A stretch of DNA of 22,154 bases from Deltaproteobacteria bacterium (GTDB lineage: Bacteria; Desulfobacterota; Desulfobulbia; Desulfobulbales; VMSU01), in contig JAJSAA010000072.1 of NCBI GenBank assembly GCA_024274995.1, forward strand, positions 1 to 22,154, in the 5' to 3' direction. Of the stretch, positions 16,717-22,154 are shown piece by piece (position 1 is the stretch's first letter; every line of letters begins with the position of its first letter). A program made the translations under genes and the position numbers. The notes beneath the pieces were generated by a model, which saw only the letters and a program-made list of their open reading frames with translations, was not told the DNA's origin and made no database searches.

Positions 16717-17283
16717 TTACACCAGAGCCTGACGAACCAGGCGTAGATTCAAATCTTCCTCACCAGCTGGCCCTTGATGTTCAAGGAGGGCGCAAATCTC
16801 ATTTTTTAATCCTTCATTAGCCCCGAAATGGGTCATAATGCTTTGGCCCAGCTCAGCGGCATTGCCTGCCGCAGCCTCAGCCAATATTTGAAAATAAACA
16901 CTCAGGACAACAACCGCCTTATTACTACCCTCATTTTCTGCCGTTAGTTCAGCGGCCCGCCGTGTCGTCCGGCTAACCCGGCCAATGGCCTTAAAATCAT
17001 CGCCCAGGCGCCGCTTTATCTCAGCGCCGGTATCAACAATGAGCTTTTCCTGCTTTTTGGCCAGAAGCTCCGGTGGTAACTGACCAAGACATTGTTCGGC
17101 ATAGGGGCAGTATGCGGCACAGCCAAAATCCATTCGGGGATTAAAGACCTCATTACCGCAATTCTTACAGCGCCGTTTGCTGTCATCCTTAAAAAACTCC
17201 AGCATATGCCCGCATTTGGGGCATTTATATTCAAAAACCGCTGCCCCATCCCAAAAACGACTATCTTGTCCAGGACATTGCAT
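16717..17283 (-). CDS. Zinc-ribbon protein with degenerate HD domain, hcp-associated
   Basis: The 188-residue product begins with a zinc ribbon (C21-x2-C24 and C39-x2-C42) and continues NPRMDFGCAAYCPYAEQCLG, a motif I recognise from a family annotated as HD-domain phosphohydrolases near hcp in anaerobes. C3, C55, C59 and C65 form a second possible four-cysteine site. The C-terminal part (about 95-188) follows that family's HD domain, but the metal-binding residues appear lost: the usual LLHDIG is replaced by VYFQIL and the HHH motif by EHQG, and the protein stops where the last DAD motif would be. AAGGAG precedes the ATG. It lies between hcp and the ferredoxin-like gene. Function unknown; a structural or redox-sensing role is conceivable. 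Confidence 0.75.
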   Translation of the reverse strand: MQCPGQDSRFWDGAAVFEYKCPKCGHMLEFFKDDSKRRCKNCGNEVFNPRMDFGCAAYCPYAEQCLGQLPPELLAKKQEKLIVDTGAEIKRRLGDDFKAIGRVSRTTRRAAELTAENEGSNKAVVVLSVYFQILAEAAAGNAAELGQSIMTHFGANEGLKNEICALLEHQGPAGEEDLNLRLVRQALV

Positions 17284-17296
17284 TTATTACTCCTTA

Positions 17297-17432
17297 GTAA
17301 CTATTCAGCTGTACCCCATCTTCGTTCGTTTCGGCCTCCTCACGTACAGGAAGTATCGGAGTCTTCGCTACGCTCCGCTTACCTGACTCAGAGGCCGAAA
17401 CAAACAAACCTGGAGCGCATCTAAGCAGTTAC
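17297..17432. repeat. Long-arm palindromic element, copy 1
   Basis: Arms 17297-17338 and 17391-17432 (42 bases each) are inverted repeats identical at about 31 positions, including an exact 11-base core GTTTCGGCCTC; most mismatches are transitions. The 52-base centre contains AGGTAAGCGGAG and GACTCCGA on the minus strand, shared with the element at 21125-21254. It fills most of the gap between hcp and the zinc-ribbon gene, ending two bases before the latter's ribosome binding site. Confidence 0.75.
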
Positions 17433-17447
17433 ACTCATTAAAGATAA

Positions 17448-17475
17448 GCGGCACAGCCCGGCTGGGCTGTGCCGC
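17448..17475 (-). terminator. Hairpin terminator of hcp
   Basis: A perfect 12-pair GC-rich stem (GCGGCACAGCCC, 17448-17459 with 17464-17475) with a 4-base loop begins 28 bases after the hcp stop codon. On the minus strand TTATCTTTAA follows, a poor U-tract, so it may stall or only partly terminate transcription before the downstream genes. Confidence 0.7.
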
Positions 17476-17503
17476 GTTTCAGACAATTATAGAGGCTGAT
17501 TAA

Positions 17504-19138
17504 TTATCCCAATATGGTCTGCAGATCCTCAGCGGGAGTGGTGATTGGCTTAACCGCGAAATTCTGAACCAGTACATTTAGAACATTGGGGCTGATAAAG
17601 GCCGGCAAGGTGGGTCCTAAACGAATATCCTTGATACCGAGATGGAAGAGGGTGAGTAAAATTGCCACCGCCTTCTGCTCGTACCAGGATAGCACCATGG
17701 ACAGGGGCAGATCATTTACCCCGCAGTCAAAGGCCTTGGCCAGAGCCACGGCAATCTGAATAGCCGAGTAGGCGTCATTGCACTGGCCAATATCCAGCAG
17801 CCGCGGAATACCGCCGATAGTGCCAAGATCCTTATCAAAAAAACGGAATTTACCACAGGCCAGGGTAAGGACAAAACAATCCTTCGGCACCTGCTCAACA
17901 AACTCGGTATAATAATTACGTCCCGGTTTGGCACCGTCACAACCGGCTACCAGGAAAAGATGTCTAATATCCTTGTTCTTGACCCCCGCCACAATTTTGT
18001 CGGCCACCGACAAAACGGTATTTCTGGCGAAACCGGCCATGATCGTCCCCTTATCGGTATCCTCGGCAAAACCAGGCAGTTCCAAGGCCCGGTTAATAGC
18101 CGGGGTAAAGTCCTTATCCGCTATATTAGTCACCCCAGGCCAGGCCACCAGGCCGGTAGTAAAGATGTTGGCCATATATGACTCTTTGGGCTTCTGAATA
18201 CAGTTGGTGGTCATGATAATAGCACCGGGGAATGCATCAAATTCCTTATGTTGATTCTGCCAGGCAGTACCGTAATGACCACAAAGGTGAGCATATTTTT
18301 TCAGGCCCGGATAGGCGAGACAGGGCAGCATCTCACCGTGGGTATAGACGTTGATTCCCCTGCCCTCGGTCTGCTTTAAAATATCCTCGAGATCCTTTAA
18401 GTCATGGCCGGAGACCAGAATAGCCTTGCCTTTTTTGGCCCCCAGGGAAACCTCCGTGGGCTCAGGATGGCCATAGGTGCCGGTATTGGCAGCATCCAGG
18501 AGCTCCATGGCCCGCAGATTGGTGGCCCCGCACTTCAAGACCATGGCTACCCAGTCTTCCAGGCTGATATCGTCCCGCAGGGTGGCGGCCAGCGCCTCCT
18601 CGATAAAGGCGTAGACTGCTTCATCTTCCTGCCCCAGAATACGGGCGTGATCGGTATAGGCCGCCACTCCTTTCAAGCCGTAAACCAAAATTTCCTTGAG
18701 AGACAGAATATCGTCTTCCTCTATTTTTTGGCCCTGAGCATGCCAGTTAACCGCCTCACCCTGCTTCACCATGCCGTCATGGTCGGCAGCCGGAGTAAAG
18801 GTAACAGCGGCAGAGTTATTGTCAACCTGGCCACCGGCCGCTGCGACCTTCTCTTTCATGCTCTCACGAAAAGCAACCGCCTTTTTAATCAGGGGGATTA
18901 AGCGGTCATCGTCAAAATTGACATTGGTCAGGGTGGAAAATACCGCCTCACAGACAAAGAGATTCAACTCAGAATCCACCACCCCAACCGCGCGGCCAGC
19001 CACAGCATAGACGCTCAGTCCCTGGAGGGCGTGAATCAACAGATCCTGAAGAGCGGCGGTTGAGGGGCCTTTGCCGCACACTCCAACCTTGGTACAACCA
19101 ATTCCCTTGGCAGTTTGTTCACATTGATTACAAAACAT
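17504..19138 (-). CDS. hcp: Hydroxylamine reductase / hybrid-cluster protein, class I
   Basis: Hcp carries a cubane 4Fe-4S cluster and a hybrid 4Fe-2S-2O cluster; it reduces hydroxylamine in vitro and handles NO in vivo. The 544-residue product has the class I N-terminal pattern C3, C6, C15, C21. All hybrid-cluster ligands are present: H245, E269, C313, C400, C428, C453, E487 and K489, at spacings like those of the Desulfovibrio protein. AGAGGAG lies before the ATG at 19136-19138. It probably heads a unit with the zinc-ribbon and ferredoxin-like genes downstream, as in other anaerobes, with a hairpin after it. An FNR/HcpR-like site lies about 140 bases upstream. Confidence 0.98.
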   Translation of the reverse strand: MFCNQCEQTAKGIGCTKVGVCGKGPSTAALQDLLIHALQGLSVYAVAGRAVGVVDSELNLFVCEAVFSTLTNVNFDDDRLIPLIKKAVAFRESMKEKVAAAGGQVDNNSAAVTFTPAADHDGMVKQGEAVNWHAQGQKIEEDDILSLKEILVYGLKGVAAYTDHARILGQEDEAVYAFIEEALAATLRDDISLEDWVAMVLKCGATNLRAMELLDAANTGTYGHPEPTEVSLGAKKGKAILVSGHDLKDLEDILKQTEGRGINVYTHGEMLPCLAYPGLKKYAHLCGHYGTAWQNQHKEFDAFPGAIIMTTNCIQKPKESYMANIFTTGLVAWPGVTNIADKDFTPAINRALELPGFAEDTDKGTIMAGFARNTVLSVADKIVAGVKNKDIRHLFLVAGCDGAKPGRNYYTEFVEQVPKDCFVLTLACGKFRFFDKDLGTIGGIPRLLDIGQCNDAYSAIQIAVALAKAFDCGVNDLPLSMVLSWYEQKAVAILLTLFHLGIKDIRLGPTLPAFISPNVLNVLVQNFAVKPITTPAEDLQTILG

Positions 19139-19274
19139 TTTTTTCTCCTCTATGTTTTAATTGTTCCCAGTCTGAAATAATAAACCGGGCATTTTTGTGT
19201 CTCTGTTTAAGCATTGACACGCCAATAAGCATCAAACTTGATTCTTAAACTACCGCAGACGGCAGATAGAAACA

Positions 19275-19288
19275 TTGACTTAAATCAA
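19275..19288 (-). promoter_or_regulatory. FNR/HcpR-type (CRP-family) operator upstream of hcp
   Basis: On the minus strand TTGATTTAAGTCAA matches the FNR-type pattern TTGAT-N4-ATCAA at 9 of 10 half-site bases; one half also fits the TTGAC/GTCAA type reported for HcpR. A -10-like TAGTTT lies about 30 bases closer to hcp, a class II spacing. Activation by an FNR- or HcpR-like regulator under anaerobic or nitrosative conditions is inferred. Confidence 0.5.
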
Positions 19289-19316
19289 GATAAGAAAAAA
19301 ATAATTTTTGTGGAGT

Positions 19317-20405
19317 TCATCCCATACAAATACCAATCTCACGGGCAGTTTGCAGTTTGTCGTCATTTTCACCAACTAACTTACGGATTCTGGTGGCCTC
19401 CTTTAGGGTAACCTTCTGCATACCGCCATTAACCAAAGCCACCATATGACCGAACATGCCAGCCTCGGCCATCCGCACCGCCGCCGCCCCGAAACGCAGG
19501 GCGAGTAAGCGGTCAAAGGTCGTTGGTGAACCGCCGCGTTGGAGATGACCAAGCACGAGAGAGCGAACATCCTTATCCGTCCGTTCCCGGATCTGCTGGG
19601 CCACCCAGTCTCCAATGCCCCCCAGGAGCACCTCTTCCCTGCCGACTTCACAGCTGCCCTTCTGACAGACGACATCGGAATCCCTGGCTTTAGCGCCCTC
19701 GGCCACCACCACAATAGCGTAATGTTTGCCATGCAGATCGTTATCGGCAATTTTCTCACAGACCTTGGTCAGATCAAAGGGAATCTCCGGAATCAAAATG
19801 ACATCGGCGCAGCCGGAAATCCCAGAATTTAAGGCAATCCAACCCGCCTCCCGGCCCATAACCTCGACCACCATAACCCGATCATGCGATTTGGCGGTGG
19901 AATGGAGTTTGTCAAGAGCCTCAGTGGCAGTGGAGACGGCGGTATCAAAACCAAAGGTAAGCTGAGTGGCATAGAGATCATTGTCAATGGTCTTGGGAAC
20001 ACCTATAACCGGCATGCCCTTTTCCTCCTGAAAACGACGGGCAATATCAAGACTGCCGTCACCACCCACCGCGATATGACACATAAAGCCCATGCGGGTA
20101 AAATTCTTCATAATCCGGTCTGACATATCGCGGATTTCTGTTTCACCGGCCAGATTTTTCACCGGCATGGCAAAGGGGTTACCCTTATTGGTGGAACCAA
20201 GGATGGTACCGCCCTGAGTGGTAATATCAATCACACTCTGCGGGGTCAGCCGTACCAGTTCACCCGCGTCGATCAGCCCCCTGTACCCACACCGGCTGCC
20301 GTAAACCTCCCAGCCCCTTAATTCGGCTGACATAACCACCGCATATATTACCGCGTTAAGCCCTGGAGCGTCACCCCCACCGGTTGAGATAACGAGTTTT
20401 TTCAT
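19317..20405 (-). CDS. pfkA: 6-phosphofructokinase, PfkA family, mixed-type (group III)
   Basis: PfkA phosphorylates fructose 6-phosphate at C1, the committing step of glycolysis (or the reversible step if PPi-dependent). The 362-residue product has GGGDAPGLNAVI at 9-20, VGGDGS at 113-118 and PKTIDND at 137-143 with catalytic Asp141; MGREAGW and LGHLQRGGSPTTFDR are also conserved. Gly117 (E. coli 104) predicts ATP use, while Lys138 (E. coli 124) is the residue found in PPi-dependent enzymes, the combination of group III or mixed-type PFKs. ATG at 20403-20405 is chosen because GGGTGG precedes it; a GTG three codons earlier is less likely. A likely promoter lies about 70 bases upstream. Confidence 0.95.
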   Translation of the reverse strand: MKKLVISTGGGDAPGLNAVIYAVVMSAELRGWEVYGSRCGYRGLIDAGELVRLTPQSVIDITTQGGTILGSTNKGNPFAMPVKNLAGETEIRDMSDRIMKNFTRMGFMCHIAVGGDGSLDIARRFQEEKGMPVIGVPKTIDNDLYATQLTFGFDTAVSTATEALDKLHSTAKSHDRVMVVEVMGREAGWIALNSGISGCADVILIPEIPFDLTKVCEKIADNDLHGKHYAIVVVAEGAKARDSDVVCQKGSCEVGREEVLLGGIGDWVAQQIRERTDKDVRSLVLGHLQRGGSPTTFDRLLALRFGAAAVRMAEAGMFGHMVALVNGGMQKVTLKEATRIRKLVGENDDKLQTAREIGICMG

Positions 20406-20455
20406 AATTACCACCCATTTTTTATTTTACTATTCAATTTTTGGTAAAGGCTCAA

Positions 20456-20505
20456 TAAACCACACTCTTAACTTTATAACATCTTGGAATACAGCGGTAC
20501 AATTA
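20456..20505. repeat. 50-bp inverted repeat flanking guaD, left copy
   Basis: This sequence is repeated in inverted orientation at 21264-21313. The first 25 bases match at 24 positions, the second 25 at 18, and all but one difference are transitions. It contains the candidate pfkA promoter. The pair encloses guaD and a 130-bp palindromic element, 758 bases in total. Confidence 0.8.
20473..20502 (-). promoter_or_regulatory. Candidate pfkA promoter
   Basis: On the minus strand TTGTAC (20497-20502) and TATAAA (20473-20478) are 18 bases apart, giving a start near 20466 and a leader of about 60 bases. Both hexamers and the spacing are kept in the inverted copy (TCGTAC-18-TATAAA), which supports their importance. 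Confidence 0.5.
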
Positions 20506-20517
20506 TCTTATTTTGAA

Positions 20518-20526
20518 GGGGGGGGG
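20518..20526. repeat. Run of nine G
   Basis: A homopolymer of nine G lies between the guaD stop and the candidate pfkA promoter, about 16 bases upstream of its -35 hexamer. Such tracts are prone to slippage and could vary in length between cells. Confidence 0.9.
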
Positions 20527-20540
20527 CTGGCACGGTACCG

Positions 20541-21005
20541 TCAATAATCTATCTTGTCCGTCTTCATCTGCCATTCACGAAAGGCCGCCAGGGCCTCGGC
20601 ACGCAGTAGCTGCACCGCCTGGATTCTTCGCTCTTCGGGATTACGGCTGATTTCCAGATATATTTCTGCGTCAGCAAAACCGTGGTCAGCCGCATCCTGA
20701 CGATCAGCCGCGTAATAGATACGAGCAATATCCGCCCAGTAAATGGCGGCGAGGCACATGGGGCACGGTTCACAATTAATATAAATATCACAGCCTGTAA
20801 GCCTGAAATCATCTAAGCGGCTACAGGCCTCTCGAATAGCGACAATCTCAGCATGGGCGGTGGGATCATTGGTAGAGGTTACCCGGTTATATCCCCGGCC
20901 TATAACCTCCCCGTGCTGGACAATAACCGCCCCGAAGGGGCCGCCCTGCCCCTGCCGCATTTTCTTGACGGCCAGAGCAATGGCCTCCCGCATAAATTCA
21001 ATCAT
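20541..21005 (-). CDS. guaD: Guanine deaminase-like nucleoside/nucleobase deaminase (CDA fold)
   Basis: The enzyme probably converts guanine to xanthine using a zinc-activated water. The 154-residue product is the length of B. subtilis GuaD and reads GGPFGAVIVQHGEVIGRGYN (21-40), TSTNDPTAHAEIVAIREAC (zinc ligand His51, proton shuttle Glu53) and NCEPCPMCLAAIYWA (zinc ligands Cys81 and Cys84), ending in the typical basic/aromatic tail KTDKIDY. The CEPCPMC and AIYWA pattern favours GuaD over the tRNA deaminase TadA. AAGGAGG stands 5 bases before the ATG. It lies upstream of pfkA in the same direction, and the pair of 50-bp inverted repeats surrounds it. Confidence 0.88.
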   Translation of the reverse strand: MIEFMREAIALAVKKMRQGQGGPFGAVIVQHGEVIGRGYNRVTSTNDPTAHAEIVAIREACSRLDDFRLTGCDIYINCEPCPMCLAAIYWADIARIYYAADRQDAADHGFADAEIYLEISRNPEERRIQAVQLLRAEALAAFREWQMKTDKIDY

Positions 21006-21124
21006 ATAGTCCTCCTTGATAAATAAACCAATTTACACAATTTCTTTTTATAAAGAAACTGCGGCCGCAACCGGACGGCCCATTATGAGGCGGCTTTAGT
21101 GATTCCACCCCAGAGGAGTGAATG

Positions 21125-21254
21125 GTAAGCGCTCCATGAACACCCTGCTGCACGCACTTAAGTTCCCCAGGTAAGCGAGTCTGCGAGACTCCGACATAAG
21201 GGGTATTATCGGGGTACTTAATTACGCACAGCAGGACGTCCCTGAAACGCTCGC
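21125..21254. repeat. Long-arm palindromic element, copy 2
   Basis: Arms 21125-21168 and 21211-21254 (44 bases each) are inverted repeats identical at about 31 positions, most mismatches being transitions. The 42-base centre holds a perfect hairpin GAGTCT-GCG-AGACTC (21177-21191) and the AGGTAAGCG...GCGA.GACTCCGA core shared with the 17297-17432 element. It is part of the 404-base gene-free stretch 21006-21409, where no coding sequence or transposase remnant was recognised. Confidence 0.75.
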
Positions 21255-21263
21255 ATACGATCT

Positions 21264-21313
21264 TAGTCGTACCGCTACATTTCGAGAGGTTATAAAGTCA
21301 AGAGTGTGGTTTA
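21264..21313. repeat. 50-bp inverted repeat flanking guaD, right copy
   Basis: Inverted partner of 20456-20505 (42 of 50 identical). Read on the plus strand it keeps a TCGTAC-18-TATAAA promoter-like core (21267-21296) that would direct transcription rightward from about 21303, into a strong hairpin and no gene. Confidence 0.8.
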
Positions 21314-21330
21314 CGATGAATGAGCGAAGG

Positions 21331-21378
21331 ACATCATACCTGACTATTGCTCGGGCAATATGGTGTCAGGTATGATGT
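21331..21378. other. Strong stem-loop, 14-base perfect arms
   Basis: ACATCATACCTGAC (21331-21344) is perfectly complementary to 21365-21378, and the loop contains a second stem TATTGC-TCGG-GCAATA (21345-21360). No U-tract follows on either strand, so it is not a standard intrinsic terminator. It sits between the right 50-bp repeat and the end of the convergent membrane-protein gene, and could be the body of a small RNA or an attachment-type site. Confidence 0.7.
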
Positions 21379-21409
21379 TCAAGCATGTTGTGAACGGCTG
21401 TCCCCGGCT

Positions 21410-21985
21410 TTAAGCAAGAGGCCGCTTTTTCAGGAGCCGGAAACCAATAATCAGACAAATTACATATGTAAGCAAAAAAAGGAAGGTGACTGAAAGCCCC
21501 TGAATACCAAAATCATTTGCTGGTATTGTGATAACAAAGAGATTTCCGAGGACGGCGGCAGAATATACCTGATTCAACCAGGCAAGAGTCAGAAATATAG
21601 GCAGCATGTAAATTATGACATAACGGGCATAATGATGGGCTAAAAAATGATTATACTGGGCGTTAAGATCTTCATCGGTAATACGGTATAAGGCCTCCCG
21701 GCTATACTTATCGGTGATAAGCTGCAGGGTCTGTTGCTGCTCCCGCTTTTTGGTAAATTGGGCGTTGAAACACCTTGTTTTTTCATCAACGCACAAGATA
21801 TGACGCAGAGCGAATGAACACAAGGCAATCAGAACAGCGAGCACACAGACCTGCAGCCAGACAGGAAAATCAAGACGCGCCATGGGCTGAATAAAGATAA
21901 AATAAAGTATCCGGCCGCCAAGCGCGAAGAGGGGCACGACAGTACCATAGTAAATTTTATCTAAAAGATTATTCCACTCAGCCAT
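21410..21985 (-). CDS. Hypothetical membrane protein with four helices and a charged loop
   Basis: I do not recognise this 191-residue protein with confidence. Four hydrophobic segments are visible at about 13-32, 41-60, 120-138 and 163-183. Between the second and third lies a polar, charged segment (about 66-118; KKREQQQTLQLITDKYSREA) likely to be cytoplasmic and partly coiled coil. The layout of helices around a cytoplasmic coiled coil recalls small Oxa1-superfamily (DUF106-like) proteins, but no diagnostic motif was found. Histidines near the membrane (His62, His113, His117, His118) might instead bind heme. It starts 48 bases after an iron-sulfur subunit gene, so it may serve that redox complex. 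GGTGG precedes the ATG. Confidence 0.7.
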   Translation of the reverse strand: MAEWNNLLDKIYYGTVVPLFALGGRILYFIFIQPMARLDFPVWLQVCVLAVLIALCSFALRHILCVDEKTRCFNAQFTKKREQQQTLQLITDKYSREALYRITDEDLNAQYNHFLAHHYARYVIIYMLPIFLTLAWLNQVYSAAVLGNLFVITIPANDFGIQGLSVTFLFLLTYVICLIIGFRLLKKRPLA

Positions 21986-22033
21986 AACTTGTTACCACCA
22001 TCTCAAAATACAATTCAAATAACAGTTCAGAAT

Positions 22034-22154
22034 CTATATCTCCGCCAGCAGCAGAAACTTCAGGGCATGGGTGGTGCATTTGGTCACGCAGGCCGGTTTC
22101 AGGCCCTGATCCACCCGTTCTAAACAATAATCACATTTTATCGCCTTATTGGTC
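22034..22154 (-). CDS. C-terminal end of a 4Fe-4S electron-transfer subunit, cut by window edge
   Basis: The last 39 codons of a gene entering from the right edge read KCDYCLERVDQGLKPACVTK, then CTTHALKF and a short tail to TAG at 22034-22036. The C-x2-C-x11-C-x3-C pattern is the cluster motif of multi-cluster ferredoxin subunits of molybdopterin oxidoreductases (DmsB, FdhB, PhsB, NrfC types). The catalytic partner would lie beyond the window, so the specific complex cannot be named. The membrane protein follows after 48 bases in the same direction, probably in one operon. Confidence 0.85.
   Translation of the reverse strand, partial: TNKAIKCDYCLERVDQGLKPACVTKCTTHALKFLLLAEI

Noticed and set aside
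21316..21375. 19-codon open frame starting ATGAATGAGCGA
   Set aside because: It runs through both arms of a perfect hairpin and lacks a ribosome binding site; its openness is likely chance.
21006..21409. Transposase remnant or group II intron
   Set aside because: Translations on the plus strand gave only short frames with no family motif, and no intron domain V or boundary sequence was found; structured repeats explain the stretch better.
1..22154. CRISPR array, rRNA genes, prophage or toxin-antitoxin pair
   Set aside because: No regularly spaced direct repeats, rRNA sequence, integrase or small paired genes were seen on either strand.

Overview
The window comes from the chromosome of a Gram-negative anaerobe, most plausibly a Desulfobacterota (deltaproteobacterial) sulfate reducer or disproportionator. 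The pointers are a class I hybrid-cluster protein with its companion iron-sulfur gene, a cyclic-nucleotide-binding/HDOD fusion, a PfkA of the mixed G/K type and a 4Fe-4S oxidoreductase subunit. This placement rests on gene content and remembered family resemblance, not on a search.

Layout. (1) Positions 1-8839, minus strand: a translation/RNA-processing operon read right to left, rimP-nusA-ylxR-infB-rbfA-nrnA-truB-rpsO-pnp; pnp runs off the left edge. (2) Positions 8840-9311: a control hub with a Rho-independent terminator in front of rimP, a tRNA-Gly(CCC) gene on the minus strand, an inverted repeat touching the tRNA 3' end, and two near-consensus divergent promoters. (3) Positions 9312-15818, plus strand: rpmH-rnpA-yidD-yidC-jag-mnmE, the conserved cluster often found near the origin, extended by a cNMP-binding/HDOD regulator and closed by a strong terminator. 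No dnaA or origin is seen here. (4) Positions 15840-21005, minus strand: guaD-like deaminase, pfkA, hcp, a zinc-ribbon protein with an apparently dead HD domain, and a ferredoxin-like protein. The last three look like a nitrosative-stress/hydroxylamine module, preceded by an FNR/HcpR-type palindrome. (5) Positions 21006-21409: a gene-free, highly structured stretch. (6) Positions 21410-22154, minus strand: a four-helix membrane protein downstream of the end of a 4Fe-4S subunit gene.

The coding genes are mostly orthodox. The unexpected content lies between genes in the right half: two ~130-bp long-arm palindromic elements that share a central core, a third MITE-like palindrome between convergent genes, and a 50-bp promoter-like sequence present twice in inverted orientation on both sides of guaD, one copy being the likely pfkA promoter. 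Mismatches between arms and copies are mostly transitions, as expected where G-U pairing keeps an RNA fold. No complete new defence or metabolic system was identified; these non-coding elements are the best candidates for something undescribed.
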